Shown here piece after piece: positions 32,630 through 40,914 of a stretch of 52,798 nucleotides of DNA. The position numbers and the translations under genes were made by a program. The stretch's first letter is position 1; each line of letters starts with the position of its first letter. This stretch comes from Oligoflexia bacterium (GTDB lineage Bacteria; Bdellovibrionota_C; UBA2361; JAFLCA01): the NCBI GenBank assembly GCA_019694465.1, contig JAIBBV010000002.1:64001-116798 (forward strand), read 5' to 3'. The notes under the pieces were generated by a model that did no database searches, was not told where the DNA came from, and saw only the letters and a program-made list of their open reading frames with translations.

Positions 32630-34385
32630 AATGAATTAGCGTTAGCGCCCAGCTCAAGCAGAATATTCCAACACTTGCAATCAATGTGGCCTGCAGCGGA
32701 TTGGCTCGTCTGTCAGCGCGTAAGAACATTTGCTGGACGATGGAGATCGCGTTGTTGACCAACCAATACAAAACGAGTCCGGCTGGGAAGGGGAAAATCA
32801 CGAACATGATGGTGAAGACAATAGGCATCATCATCATGGCCTTGCGCTGAGCTTCGTCCCCAGTGCTGGGCGTTGTGAGCTGTTGGAAGAACATGCTGGC
32901 GCCCATCAGCAGAACCATTACCGGAACGCCGATGCCGAATACATGCAGAGCCTCGGGGGCAGATAGGTCTGTAATCCACAGTGCGAATGGAGCATGTCGC
33001 AGCTCAATCGAATTCAATAGGGCATTGTAAAGCCCGAGGAATACTGGAAGCTGGATAAGGATTGGCAGACAGCCACCCATAGGATTGACTCCCTTTCTCT
33101 TGTAGAGAGCCATCATTTCTTGGTTCAATTGCGTGGCATCCTTAATGCGCTCGCGAAGTGCCTTAACCTCTGGCTGAATCTCCTGCATGGCGCGCATTGA
33201 ATTGAAGCTTGCCTTCGTGAGCGGCAAGAATAGCGCCTTAATCACTAGTGTTAAGAGCACGATTGCGAGCCCGTAGTTGCCAAGCAGGTGTTGGAAAAAG
33301 CGAATGATTGAGATCAGTGGGAAGGCTAAGAACGAGAACCACCCTAAATCAATGCTACGCTGCAGCTCCCAACCCAAGCCCTTCAAGATGCGATAGTCCT
33401 TCGGGCCTACGTACAAAGTGAAGCTGCCGTCCTGGGCAGTGCCGTAAGTACGCTGAAAAAATGTTTGCTCATCGATGCCAGTAGCAAAATTACTAGTATC
33501 CTGGCTAGGAATTAGGGCAGCCATGAAATATTTGCCGCCAAAGGCGACCCAGTGATTTAGACCTACCTCTGACAGCTTGCGACCAGTGTCGATGGCAGTC
33601 TTGTGACTTTCCTGAGCCATGACGTGCGTTAGCTTGCCTGCCTCACTTAGCAGACTGAACTTGAATGGATCGAGCCTGTCCGCCAATGCGATGTCGGATA
33701 CGAAGTGTGACCAATCCAAAGATACTTTTGAGCCATCAGATGTAGGTGAGCTGAGCCTAACTTCGACATCAAAAAGATAGCTACCGGGCTTGAACGTAAA
33801 AGTTTTTTCAATCGAAACACCCTGCGCGATGGAGCCAGTCAGTCGGATTTTAAGTTCATTAGTTTCTGGAACTACGAAGCTTGTTTGCTGCGCATTGCCA
33901 CTAGCAATTCCGTATGAAACGAAGTCGTCGTTTAGACCTCCTGCATGTACAGCTAATGGAAGTGGCGCGCCATCGCTGCGCGATACGAGATCCACGAGCT
34001 CATCGCCTGAAAGGTGGAGCTTGTAGGCCTTGAGGCGAAGTTGTGACAGACGACCACCAAGTTTAGAAATGCGGGCGCTTATTAGCGCTGATTCCACTTC
34101 CAAGTAGCCAGCGGCATCAAGTTCAGCAGGATTCGGGTGGCGGTTAACCTGCGCTGCGGCCACTGAGGTTGCTGGTACGCTAGCAGGCTGTTGTTGGAAG
34201 GATCCAGTCGGAGCACTAGCATTGGCCTGCGCTGTGCTCGCAGCGACCTGCTGGGCTGTCTGCTGTTCGGTGGCAGCAGGAGCTACAGGTGCTGGTCTTG
34301 TTACCGGAGCTAAGAAGAGTTCCGAGTACACCATGATGAACATGATGCAGGCGAACATTGCGAGAGCGGTTCGTTTATCGTCCAT
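32628..34385 (-). CDS. yidC: Membrane protein insertase YidC
   Basis: With ATG 34385 the product is about 585 residues, typical of the long Gram-negative YidC. It begins MDDKRTALAMF, close to the canonical start, with a first membrane helix, an Ala/Gln/Pro-rich linker, a large periplasmic beta domain (about 75-355) and five C-terminal membrane helices, including NPMGGCLPILIQLPVFLGLY and the conserved Arg-containing helix. YidC inserts proteins into the inner membrane alone or with SecYEG. The frame is open to 34436, but that start would overlap yidD; ATG 34385 lies 19 bases after the yidD stop and is preceded by GGATAG. Neighbours are the classical rpmH-rnpA-yidD set. Confidence 0.96.
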   Translation of the reverse strand: MDDKRTALAMFACIMFIMVYSELFLAPVTRPAPVAPAATEQQTAQQVAASTAQANASAPTGSFQQQPASVPATSVAAAQVNRHPNPAELDAAGYLEVESALISARISKLGGRLSQLRLKAYKLHLSGDELVDLVSRSDGAPLPLAVHAGGLNDDFVSYGIASGNAQQTSFVVPETNELKIRLTGSIAQGVSIEKTFTFKPGSYLFDVEVRLSSPTSDGSKVSLDWSHFVSDIALADRLDPFKFSLLSEAGKLTHVMAQESHKTAIDTGRKLSEVGLNHWVAFGGKYFMAALIPSQDTSNFATGIDEQTFFQRTYGTAQDGSFTLYVGPKDYRILKGLGWELQRSIDLGWFSFLAFPLISIIRFFQHLLGNYGLAIVLLTLVIKALFLPLTKASFNSMRAMQEIQPEVKALRERIKDATQLNQEMMALYKRKGVNPMGGCLPILIQLPVFLGLYNALLNSIELRHAPFALWITDLSAPEALHVFGIGVPVMVLLMGASMFFQQLTTPSTGDEAQRKAMMMMPIVFTIMFVIFPFPAGLVLYWLVNNAISIVQQMFLRADRRANPLQATLIASVGIFCLSWALTLIH

Positions 34386-34404
34386 TTCTATCCACGCTAG
34401 TATA

Positions 34405-34656
34405 TTACTTTGAGTACCTTTGCGGGACTGGATCATGTCCGCCGCGGCACCATGGGTTACAACGCAAGACTCGCCAAAGGGCCAATCCGGAGCCTTTCAC
34501 AAGTCCATGCTTCTCAACTGCTTCAAGAGCATAGTCTGAACAGTACGGCTCAAAACGACAGCGCTGCCCAAGAAGCGGAGAAACCAATACTTTATAGGCA
34601 CGATGGACGCCGCGAGCAAGTCGCATGAGCATATTTGCGGGCAAACTTGTCTTCAT
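34405..34656 (-). CDS. yidD: Membrane protein insertion efficiency factor YidD
   Basis: The 83-residue protein has the YidD hallmarks: VSPLLGQRCRFEPYCSDYALEAVEKHG near the middle with conserved cysteines, the LALWRVLRCNPWCRGGHDPVP region, and an amphipathic N-terminal helix that holds it to the membrane. It assists YidC-dependent insertion. The frame is open to 34719, but ATG 34656 shares an ATGA with the rnpA stop, fixing the start and implying coupling. It lies between rnpA and yidC in the usual order. Confidence 0.93.
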   Translation of the reverse strand: MKTSLPANMLMRLARGVHRAYKVLVSPLLGQRCRFEPYCSDYALEAVEKHGLVKGSGLALWRVLRCNPWCRGGHDPVPQRYSK

Positions 34657-35009
34657 TCGATATAGCCCCCGCGCTTGAGACTTTCCTTGAATTCGCGCTG
34701 AATTTGCCCTAGCTCGCACTCCCCAGAGCCTTGGCGCGCTATGATAACAATATCGATAGGGGCGCGTAAAATTGGCTGAATTGATCTAAACGCCTCACGC
34801 ACCCGACGTTTTATTCGATTACGTACAACAGCACGCTTATCAATTTTCAGGGTGACTGTGACCCCTAGGCGCGAATATGCCTTATCGCTTGGAGCGACAA
34901 GCAACAGAAAACTTCTCCCATAAAGCTTCTGTCCAGAACTCTTGGCGAGTTCCTGAACTTTTAGGAAGTCAGACTTCTTCTTTAATCGACAACTCGATGG
35001 TAGGGACAA
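34653..35009 (-). CDS. rnpA: Ribonuclease P protein component
   Basis: The 118-residue basic protein supports the RNase P ribozyme in 5' maturation of tRNAs. The signature RNR region is present in IDKRAVVRNRIKRRVREAF near residues 52-70, and the N-terminal LKKKSDFLKVQELAKSSGQ and GRSFLLLV segments match the family. The start is TTG, four bases after the rpmH stop; no ATG is available in the frame. It overlaps yidD by ATGA. The rnpB RNA is not in the window. Confidence 0.94.
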   Translation of the reverse strand: MSLPSSCRLKKKSDFLKVQELAKSSGQKLYGRSFLLLVAPSDKAYSRLGVTVTLKIDKRAVVRNRIKRRVREAFRSIQPILRAPIDIVIIARQGSGECELGQIQREFKESLKRGGYIE

Positions 35010-35013
35010 GCAA

Positions 35014-35175
35014 CTACTTGTAGTGGCCCTTACGCGGGGTTGTCACTGAAATGCGAGCGCGTCCCTTTCTGCGGCGAGACTTAATAACATCTCGGCCACC
35101 CTTGGTTCTGCGACGCTTACGAAAGCCGTGGGCCTTGCGGCGCGACTTCTTGCTCGGCTGATACGTACGCTTCAT
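35014..35175 (-). CDS. rpmH: 50S ribosomal protein L34
   Basis: A 53-codon frame encodes [18 protein letters not shown] and continues with [20 protein letters not shown], an almost perfect L34 sequence, with a short extra C-terminal tail (about eight residues ending in KGHYK) beyond the usual end. L34 is a small basic protein of the large ribosomal subunit. It is the first gene of an rpmH-rnpA-yidD-yidC unit, with a good promoter at 35211-35239. The dnaA gene that often diverges from rpmH is absent; hldD lies upstream on the same strand. Confidence 0.96.
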   Translation of the reverse strand: MKRTYQPSKKSRRKAHGFRKRRRTKGGRDVIKSRRRKGRARISVTTPRKGHYK

Positions 35176-35210
35176 GAGGCTACCTTATCTAATAAAATCG
35201 AAGTTGTAAG

Positions 35211-35239
35211 GTTATATAGGCTCGCTCGCAAAAGATCAA
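35211..35239 (-). promoter_or_regulatory. Sigma-70-type promoter for rpmH operon
   Basis: Reading the minus strand, TTGATC (35234-35239) and TATAAC (35211-35216) are separated by 17 bases, and the -10 box lies 36 bases before the rpmH ATG. Spacing and sequence fit a housekeeping promoter for the ribosomal protein operon. Confidence 0.6.
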
Positions 35240-35310
35240 CGCAGGCGGGTTGGGCGATTGCCACAAAAATATGAATGTTTGCAGCGGCTTAACGAATTGT
35301 GTGCGAGTTT

Positions 35311-35319
35311 TGTGGATAA
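35311..35319. other. Perfect DnaA box
   Basis: TGTGGATAA is the exact complement of the consensus TTATCCACA. It lies about 135 bases upstream of rpmH in the non-coding 35176-35378 stretch, where oriC or dnaA is found in many bacteria. Only one perfect box was seen and no clear AT-rich unwinding element, so it is not a proven origin; it could also regulate the rpmH operon. Confidence 0.5.
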
Positions 35320-35378
35320 GCATCCAACTAGGTCAAGCTTAAATCGTCGGATCTAGGGCAATATTCTCTAAGCGGGAC

Positions 35379-36365
35379 CTAAATTATAGCCTCTTTGGCC
35401 TCAAGATAGTTCACAACGTAGTCTCGAATAGCTGCAGCTGGCTCAGTAAAGCAAAAGCCAGGAATTGCCTGTAGCAGCTTCTGCGTTTCTGCCTGAGTGA
35501 AGTACTGGTAGTGGTCTCTAATATTTTCTGGAATATCAATGTAGTTAATGGAGGGCTTTATACCGAGGGCCGCAAATATGGCGCCAATATGCTCATTCCA
35601 GGTTTGAGCTCGACCTGTGCCTAGGTTGAAAATTCCACAAGCGTCGCTTTTGGCTAGAAAATGCCACATCACATTAAGGCAGTCCTTAATATAGACGAAG
35701 TCACGACACTGTTCGCCATGTCTGTACTTAGGATTGTATGATTTGAAGAGCTGCACACTGCCGGTAGTTTTGATCTGTTGGTAGGCCTGATGCAGTACGC
35801 TACGCTGAGGGCCCTTGTGGTATTCGTTCGGACCATAGACGTTAAAAAACTTTAAGCCAACCATCTTCTGAGTGGCGCCAGTGCTTAAGCCCCAAAGATC
35901 AAAGGCTTGCTTCGAAAAACCATAAGCATTTAGTGGTTTAAGTTTTCGAGTAGCCTCATCCGAGTCAATAAAACCTAGGCTTCCATCGCCATAAGTGGCA
36001 GCGCTACTTGCGTAGATAAAGCGGATATTGTGCTTCAGCGCATACTCAGCCAATTCGCATGAGTAGCGAAAGTTATTTTGCATCAGGTATTCCACATTTG
36101 GTTCTGTAGTTGTGGAACAGGCCCCCATGTGAGTAATGCTGCGAATCTGATTGGCAAAGCGACCATTGGTTAGGTAGCTGCGGAACTGATCTTTGTGCAT
36201 ATAGTCGACAAAAATCTTTCCGCAAAGATTCTTCCACTTGGTAGAAGTGCCAAGATCGTCAACCAGCAGGATTCGTTCTATGCCCATGGCGTTAAGTTTG
36301 CCCACGAAAGCTGAGCCAATAAACCCGGCGGCGCCGGTAACGACATGTAATCCCGTATCAAGCAT
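35379..36365 (-). CDS. hldD: ADP-L-glycero-D-manno-heptose 6-epimerase
   Basis: The 328-residue enzyme makes the ADP-heptose used in the inner core of lipopolysaccharide. It is a short-chain epimerase with VTGAAGFIGSAFV near the N-terminus, DDLGTSTKWKNL (the family-typical stretch), catalytic YGFSK near 174, and NVYGPNEYHKGPQRSVLH, which distinguishes HldD from other NAD-epimerases. The start is taken as ATG 36365; a GTG six codons upstream is possible. Its presence is strong evidence of a Gram-negative outer membrane. It lies upstream of the rpmH operon and next to a glycosyltransferase, separated by the mini-copy of the repeat. Confidence 0.95.
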   Translation of the reverse strand: MLDTGLHVVTGAAGFIGSAFVGKLNAMGIERILLVDDLGTSTKWKNLCGKIFVDYMHKDQFRSYLTNGRFANQIRSITHMGACSTTTEPNVEYLMQNNFRYSCELAEYALKHNIRFIYASSAATYGDGSLGFIDSDEATRKLKPLNAYGFSKQAFDLWGLSTGATQKMVGLKFFNVYGPNEYHKGPQRSVLHQAYQQIKTTGSVQLFKSYNPKYRHGEQCRDFVYIKDCLNVMWHFLAKSDACGIFNLGTGRAQTWNEHIGAIFAALGIKPSINYIDIPENIRDHYQYFTQAETQKLLQAIPGFCFTEPAAAIRDYVVNYLEAKEAII

Positions 36366-36439
36366 GGAGCCAGAGGCTAACACAACTCAATCTAATAATC
36401 ACCTCAGTGGCTTAAGCTGCTATTTTATGGGGACGGAGA

Positions 36440-36487
36440 TAAACCCAGCCTCATTCATTTTTGACAAAACTCACTGGCGCAGGGTTC
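36440..36487 (+). repeat. Dispersed structured repeat, 48-bp mini-copy III
   Basis: This stretch joins the left outer end of the long repeat (AAACCCAGCCTCATTC then ATTTTTGACAAAA, as in copies I and II) directly to the opposite outer end (AAAACTCACTGGCGCAGGGTT, split here at AAAACTCACTGGCG and CAGGGTT), matching the left end of copy II in reverse. The roughly 250-base middle is missing. The product has AACCC/GGGTT ends and could fold back. The stop codon of the adjacent glycosyltransferase (36451-36453) lies inside it. Confidence 0.8.
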
Positions 36488-38433
36488 ATTTGTGCCTGCT
36501 TGAGCGCTACTCCTAGCCTGCGGCTGTCCGCGCTGAGCCCGGCTGACCTGGGCGAGTGTACTTGTGATATCAGCACGAGCAAGCCGGACTGTTCTTCTAA
36601 CTCACGCCTAGGGATAGCAATTGACATGCTCATCCAGGTGAATGGAGCCGCTGCGCTCATATCTATACTACGCTCCCACTTTTTTCCGACTAGCGTAACG
36701 CGCTGACCCTGCCAGGGGCTCATAAGGGAGAGTGACAGCAGAACTTCTTTGGGCTGCGCTGCTTTTTGTGCCCCTGAGAATTTGAGAAATGCAGCACGTG
36801 ACGATATCCAACAATGCTCCTCATCTGGCGTGTGTGATTGGCAGGGCGGGTTGTTCCCTAGTAAGACTTCAAATTCAGGGAGTGTTAGCGTTTCATTGGT
36901 CCGGAAGCGTGTTGTTAGATCTGGAGTGCTGGGGCCTGGCCTAAGGTTGAAAATTCGAATATGAGGATTCCTTTGAATCCGCTGCTCGACATCTTCACCT
37001 TGGATTTCTGCTAGAGGCTGAACGTTTACGGCAGATTGATATTCGGGCCCTACCACCAAAGTGTCATAGCCTTGCAAATAGAGTTGCCCAAGTGAGACAT
37101 TTTTTGGATCTAGTCTCTCTACTCCAACGCGTTTGTATTCGCTGAGCGGCAGCTGTAGTTCGCCGGATATGGCGAGGTCTCCTAGCTCTGATCTATTCGT
37201 CGAGAGGTAAGAAATTAGTTCGTTGCGTGACTCAGGTATGTTTTGCCATCCGTCTCGAATGCGATTTGCGCCCTGTATGGGTTGAATTAAGCAGACTGCT
37301 GCTAGGGCGGCACTGCCAAATGTTCGGATATGCGTTGAGAGCCACGATATCGTAAGCCCGCTCAGCGCGGCCGCTACTGGTATAAGCACAATCACATTGC
37401 GCGTGAAGTTGGCTTTTTGCGCCAACATTAAGGCTGTAAATAAGACTGGGAAAAAGAGGAATGCAGTAGCTCTTGAACGATCATGCTTGAGCAGTAACCC
37501 AATTCCAGCACATGCAAGCAAAGTTGCCACTAGACCTATGCCGTCACTAATCATCCAGTTTGTGTAGAATATGGCCTGCCCAACTCCAGGCGTGGCTTCG
37601 TGACCAACGTGTCCGGCTACCCCATAATGCCAAATCTCATAGCCGAGTTGCTTAATGAATAAAGGTAGCGAAACAAGAATGTAAGGTGAGGCGGCGAAGA
37701 ATGCCAAAATTGGCACAAAGGCCGCAATTGCACAGGTACTTTTTGTGCGCGGTCCGTGCAGCCAGCACAAGATTAAGGGCAGCCCCGCTACGGGAAGTGC
37801 GTTGTATTTGCTTGAAACAGCGAGTCCTGCAAAAACTGCACAAATACAAAGACGGGCGACTGAAAACGATTTGTGGAGCGACATTCCAACCCACATCGCA
37901 ATTAGGCACATTAGTGCCATCAGTACATCTACACCGATAATTGGCGAGTGCTTCAAAAAGTCAGGAGCAAGTGCTGTTAGTAAGGCTGCGCTTGCGGCCC
38001 CAAGCAGTGAGCCTCCGAGTTGAAGGCAAAGTAGTCCTGCTATCAAAACCGCCACTAAACTCATTAACACACTAAGTGACCTACTTGTCTTGGCGACCAA
38101 CGCATGTGATGCCGTAAAGTTATATCCAGCCAGGCCAAAGGCATCGCGTGTGCGAAGTTCTTTGAGTGATTCAATTTCGCCGTGCTGCTTCAGCCAAAGA
38201 TAGGTTAGAGCAACAACCGGCATGCGTAGGTAAAAGTGTAGGGAAGGCTTGTGGAAGTAACGTGGGTTAAAATCTTTGTTCTTAACCATCTCCACTACGC
38301 GGTTAAAATGATGTGCCTCATCCTCTTCATAAAGGTAAGGCAGCCCCGTGCTAATACCCGGTACACGCAACCAAAGTGCCACACAGAAGATGAGTGCGAG
38401 CGTAAGGGCGCAGATGCGGCGGTGGTGATTCAT
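36451..38433 (-). CDS. GT-C-fold membrane glycosyltransferase-like protein (PMT/GT39-like)
   Basis: The 660-residue protein has a first membrane helix, an acidic first loop (GLPYLYEEDEAHHFNRVVEM near 34-53, a GT-C-type acidic motif), about 10-12 hydrophobic segments up to residue 400, and a C-terminal extracytoplasmic domain of about 250 residues. Such enzymes glycosylate proteins, lipid A or polymers on the periplasmic side from polyprenyl-phosphate sugars; the substrate is unknown. The neighbouring hldD suggests an envelope role. The last residues (NPAPVSFVKNE) and the stop come from repeat mini-copy III and align with a frame in copy II, so the end was reshaped. Confidence 0.82.
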   Translation of the reverse strand: MNHHRRICALTLALIFCVALWLRVPGISTGLPYLYEEDEAHHFNRVVEMVKNKDFNPRYFHKPSLHFYLRMPVVALTYLWLKQHGEIESLKELRTRDAFGLAGYNFTASHALVAKTSRSLSVLMSLVAVLIAGLLCLQLGGSLLGAASAALLTALAPDFLKHSPIIGVDVLMALMCLIAMWVGMSLHKSFSVARLCICAVFAGLAVSSKYNALPVAGLPLILCWLHGPRTKSTCAIAAFVPILAFFAASPYILVSLPLFIKQLGYEIWHYGVAGHVGHEATPGVGQAIFYTNWMISDGIGLVATLLACAGIGLLLKHDRSRATAFLFFPVLFTALMLAQKANFTRNVIVLIPVAAALSGLTISWLSTHIRTFGSAALAAVCLIQPIQGANRIRDGWQNIPESRNELISYLSTNRSELGDLAISGELQLPLSEYKRVGVERLDPKNVSLGQLYLQGYDTLVVGPEYQSAVNVQPLAEIQGEDVEQRIQRNPHIRIFNLRPGPSTPDLTTRFRTNETLTLPEFEVLLGNNPPCQSHTPDEEHCWISSRAAFLKFSGAQKAAQPKEVLLSLSLMSPWQGQRVTLVGKKWERSIDMSAAAPFTWMSMSIAIPRRELEEQSGLLVLISQVHSPRSAGLSADSRRLGVALKQAQMNPAPVSFVKNE

Positions 38434-38883
38434 GATTCTAACAAGGTAGCAGTTCCATGATTGGGCTGGGAGTGGGCATGTAGCTTCAGACCAAACAAAG
38501 GGCGTATCGAACTCGCCAAGGTTTTTCTTTGCAGGCCCTTTTAGTGCAAGATAACGCAGGGCCGGGTCTAACTGCTCTAATATTGGACAGCAAAGTGTTC
38601 CGACTTGCGTCCATTTGCTCCCAACATGTTTCTGTTAAGTTCCCTAATGTGACTTTTTCGCGGAGGCCAGGCCAAAGTTTCTACGAAATTTTCGTAAATT
38701 TAGGTCCTGTTCCCTACTTTTCTCTTCAATCTGAATCATCAGCCCGTAAAGTCCGGAACAGAGCCTGGAGAGTCTTCGACTCATGCATTCTCTGTGCTGG
38801 GTGACTCTCATTGTTGTTGCATAAGCGTTCAGGGGTTAGTGGTGAATCCTATTCGCTGTGCTGGTTTGTATTGAGGTCCAAAT
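38434..38883. other. Divergent intergenic region with a palindrome
   Basis: These 450 bases lie between the divergent glycosyltransferase and the secreted-protein gene. A near-palindrome TACGAA-ATT-TTCGTA at 38682-38696 is a possible regulator site. AGGGGTTAGTGGTG at 38831-38844 recurs just before the lipoprotein gene at 40900-40913. No convincing gene is seen. Confidence 0.4.
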
Positions 38884-39414
38884 ATGTTGCTTGGAAAACT
38901 AAGAGTTTTCAGTTTTGTCGCCTTATGTATGGTGTTGCTAGGTGTTGGCAGCGAGGCGCAGGCCCAGCTTCCGACAGGGTACACACTGCTGTCCGGCGAA
39001 GTCTCGGAAGCACTTTGGCTTATGTCAGTTGATGAAAACCAATTTTCAGAATGGAAAGTCGAGCGCGCGTTAGCAGGGGTTCTTTGTCCATTAAGCATCG
39101 CACAGGAACTTCAGATGACCAAATTTTGGGCAAATTCAAAGCTAGGTCCGGCTGAAAAACTAAATGGTTTCATATCGGATTTATCAGCTGCTCTTCGCCC
39201 GGAGTCAGGCGATGCGGCAAATTGTAAAGAAGCTAGTATATGTTTCTGCGAAATGTTTAGTGTAATTTTTGGAGGAAATGGATCCTGCACTATACGAGGT
39301 GGGAAGGGAGGCTTTTTTCAGAAGCCGCACGCGTACGTAGAAGCAAGTATTCCTGGAATTCCTGGTACTATAATTATTGATCCACTTAACACTATAGCCT
39401 ATTCACGACCGTAG
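38884..39414 (+). CDS. Secreted protein of unknown function
   Basis: The 176-residue protein has a clear signal peptide (positively charged LGKLRVF, hydrophobic FVALCMVLLGVG, then SEAQAQ cleavage site near residue 27). The mature part has six cysteines (VLCPL, NCKEASICFCEMF and SCTIRGG), suggesting disulfides or metal binding, and ends in strand-rich GIPGTIIIDPLNTIAYSRP. The C-terminal text with Cys, then HAYVEA and IIIDPL vaguely recalls a papain/transglutaminase-like core (Cys-His-Asp order), which is only a hint. It is upstream of ctaA with a 178-base gap. Confidence 0.7.
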   Translation: MLLGKLRVFSFVALCMVLLGVGSEAQAQLPTGYTLLSGEVSEALWLMSVDENQFSEWKVERALAGVLCPLSIAQELQMTKFWANSKLGPAEKLNGFISDLSAALRPESGDAANCKEASICFCEMFSVIFGGNGSCTIRGGKGGFFQKPHAYVEASIPGIPGTIIIDPLNTIAYSRP

Positions 39415-39592
39415 TTCGGTTAGAGCCTATCTCATGATACAATTTGAAGTCGGCTTGTGTGTCGCAATGCAGGGCGCACAATGGGAAGTGGACCTTGTCC
39501 TTGCTAAATATGAGCGCCCTTGAGGAGCTAGGTTTGTTTATAGCACTAAGTCCAAAGTGACTTTTTCGCGCCAATTTGCTACATACTGCGGC

Positions 39593-40624
39593 ATGGAACA
39601 CACCTCAGCTGCAATTAGTGAGCCGTTATCGCTTAGCATAGAACCCCCCAAAGCTAGTTTGCGCTTTTTTACAAAGCTCCTTACTTGCCTTGTGCTCTTC
39701 CTTATCTTCATGGGCGCGTTGGTTACGAGCAACGATGCTGGGCTTGCTGTGCCGGACTGGCCGACAAGTTATGGCGAGAATATGTTTTTGTTTCCACCCT
39801 CGCGCTGGATTGGTGGAATTTTCTATGAGCATGTGCACCGCTTGATCGCATCGGGTATCGGGTTTCTAACGCTCGTCATGAGTGTTTGGATCTGGATCGT
39901 AGAGAAGCGCTCATGGGTAAAAAAGCTTGCAGCTGCAGCACTTGTTGCAGTTATCCTTCAGGGTTTGCTGGGAGGGTTAACAGTTCTTTATAAACTCCCC
40001 GATGCTGTTTCTGTAGCGCATGGAATGTTGGGGCAGCTATTCTTTTGTATCGCCATTATGATTGCATACTCGCAGTCGCAGGAGTTGCATGATCGTGTCA
40101 TGGCAGACTATCCAAGTGGAGATGCGCGCCTTTTTCGACTGGCGAAATTCTCCTTCTTCATAGTTTTGTCGCAGTTGCTGGTGGGGGCAGTTATGCGCCA
40201 CTCGGGCTCCGGCTTGGCTGTGCCTGATTTTCCTCGAATTGCAGGAGAGTGGTGGCCCAGTTTTAACGCTGCAACGCTAGAAGTAATTAATGGAATGCGG
40301 CGCGAGTTGAGGCTTACAGCTGTCGATATGCATCAAGTGTATTTGCATATTGCTCATCGCGTATGGGGTGTTGTGACAGCGCTTAGTGTACTAATGCTAG
40401 GAATATGGCTCTCAGCTGGCGACGGCGAGGCTGGAAAATTACGCTCAACGGCGCGTTTTATGGCGCTGCTTGTGCTTATTCAGTTTGGCTTCGGTGCTCT
40501 TACTGTACTTACCCATCGTCACCCGCACATGACTTCAGTGCATGTCATGGCAGGGGCTCTGCTTTTGGGAACAACTGTCTTAGCGATGCTGCGTGCTTAT
40601 CCTGTTAAGCCTAAGACGGAGTAG
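39593..40624 (+). CDS. ctaA: Heme A synthase
   Basis: The 343-residue membrane protein has the duplicated four-helix layout of CtaA/COX15, which converts heme O to heme A. Each half shows the family motifs: TSNDAGLAVPDWPTSYGE and EHVHRLIA in the first, then HGMLGQLFF; HSGSGLAVPDFP, HQVYLHIAHRVWG and HVMAGALLLG in the second, giving the conserved heme-ligand histidines. About eight membrane helices are visible. ATG 39593 is chosen; a GTG at 39557 would add twelve residues. Together with ctaB it shows that the cell builds an aa3-type oxidase, although oxidase subunit genes lie elsewhere. Confidence 0.95.
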   Translation: MEHTSAAISEPLSLSIEPPKASLRFFTKLLTCLVLFLIFMGALVTSNDAGLAVPDWPTSYGENMFLFPPSRWIGGIFYEHVHRLIASGIGFLTLVMSVWIWIVEKRSWVKKLAAAALVAVILQGLLGGLTVLYKLPDAVSVAHGMLGQLFFCIAIMIAYSQSQELHDRVMADYPSGDARLFRLAKFSFFIVLSQLLVGAVMRHSGSGLAVPDFPRIAGEWWPSFNAATLEVINGMRRELRLTAVDMHQVYLHIAHRVWGVVTALSVLMLGIWLSAGDGEAGKLRSTARFMALLVLIQFGFGALTVLTHRHPHMTSVHVMAGALLLGTTVLAMLRAYPVKPKTE

Positions 40625-40914
40625 AGAGTTGGCGGCGTGATATTTATAGGAATGTTAAAACTGCGTCCTATGTAGAACCTACTCACCAAAGTGGTTCTTG
40701 TTGTTTCAATTGACTGCCTATCGCACATTTTTCAAGTCCTTCGCATAACGCTGATTGTAGGTTGGTTGTGGTTTATGTATGTGGTTTTGGGGGTGCCTTC
40801 TCGGCGCTATTTCTCACTAATTCCTAATCTAAATTGCATTCAACTGATGCCTTAGGCACGGAGTTTCTCTGTTCTAAGGGGTTTTATCTAAATAAAAGTA
40901 GGGGTTAGTGGTGT

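Noticed and set aside
34386..34436. Upstream start for yidC
   Set aside because: It would overlap yidD; the canonical MDDKRT start at 34385 lies in the gap after yidD.
38651..39570. 14-base match GTGACTTTTTCGCG at 38649 and 39557
   Set aside because: Matches of this length are expected by chance in a window of this size, and the two sites share no other context.
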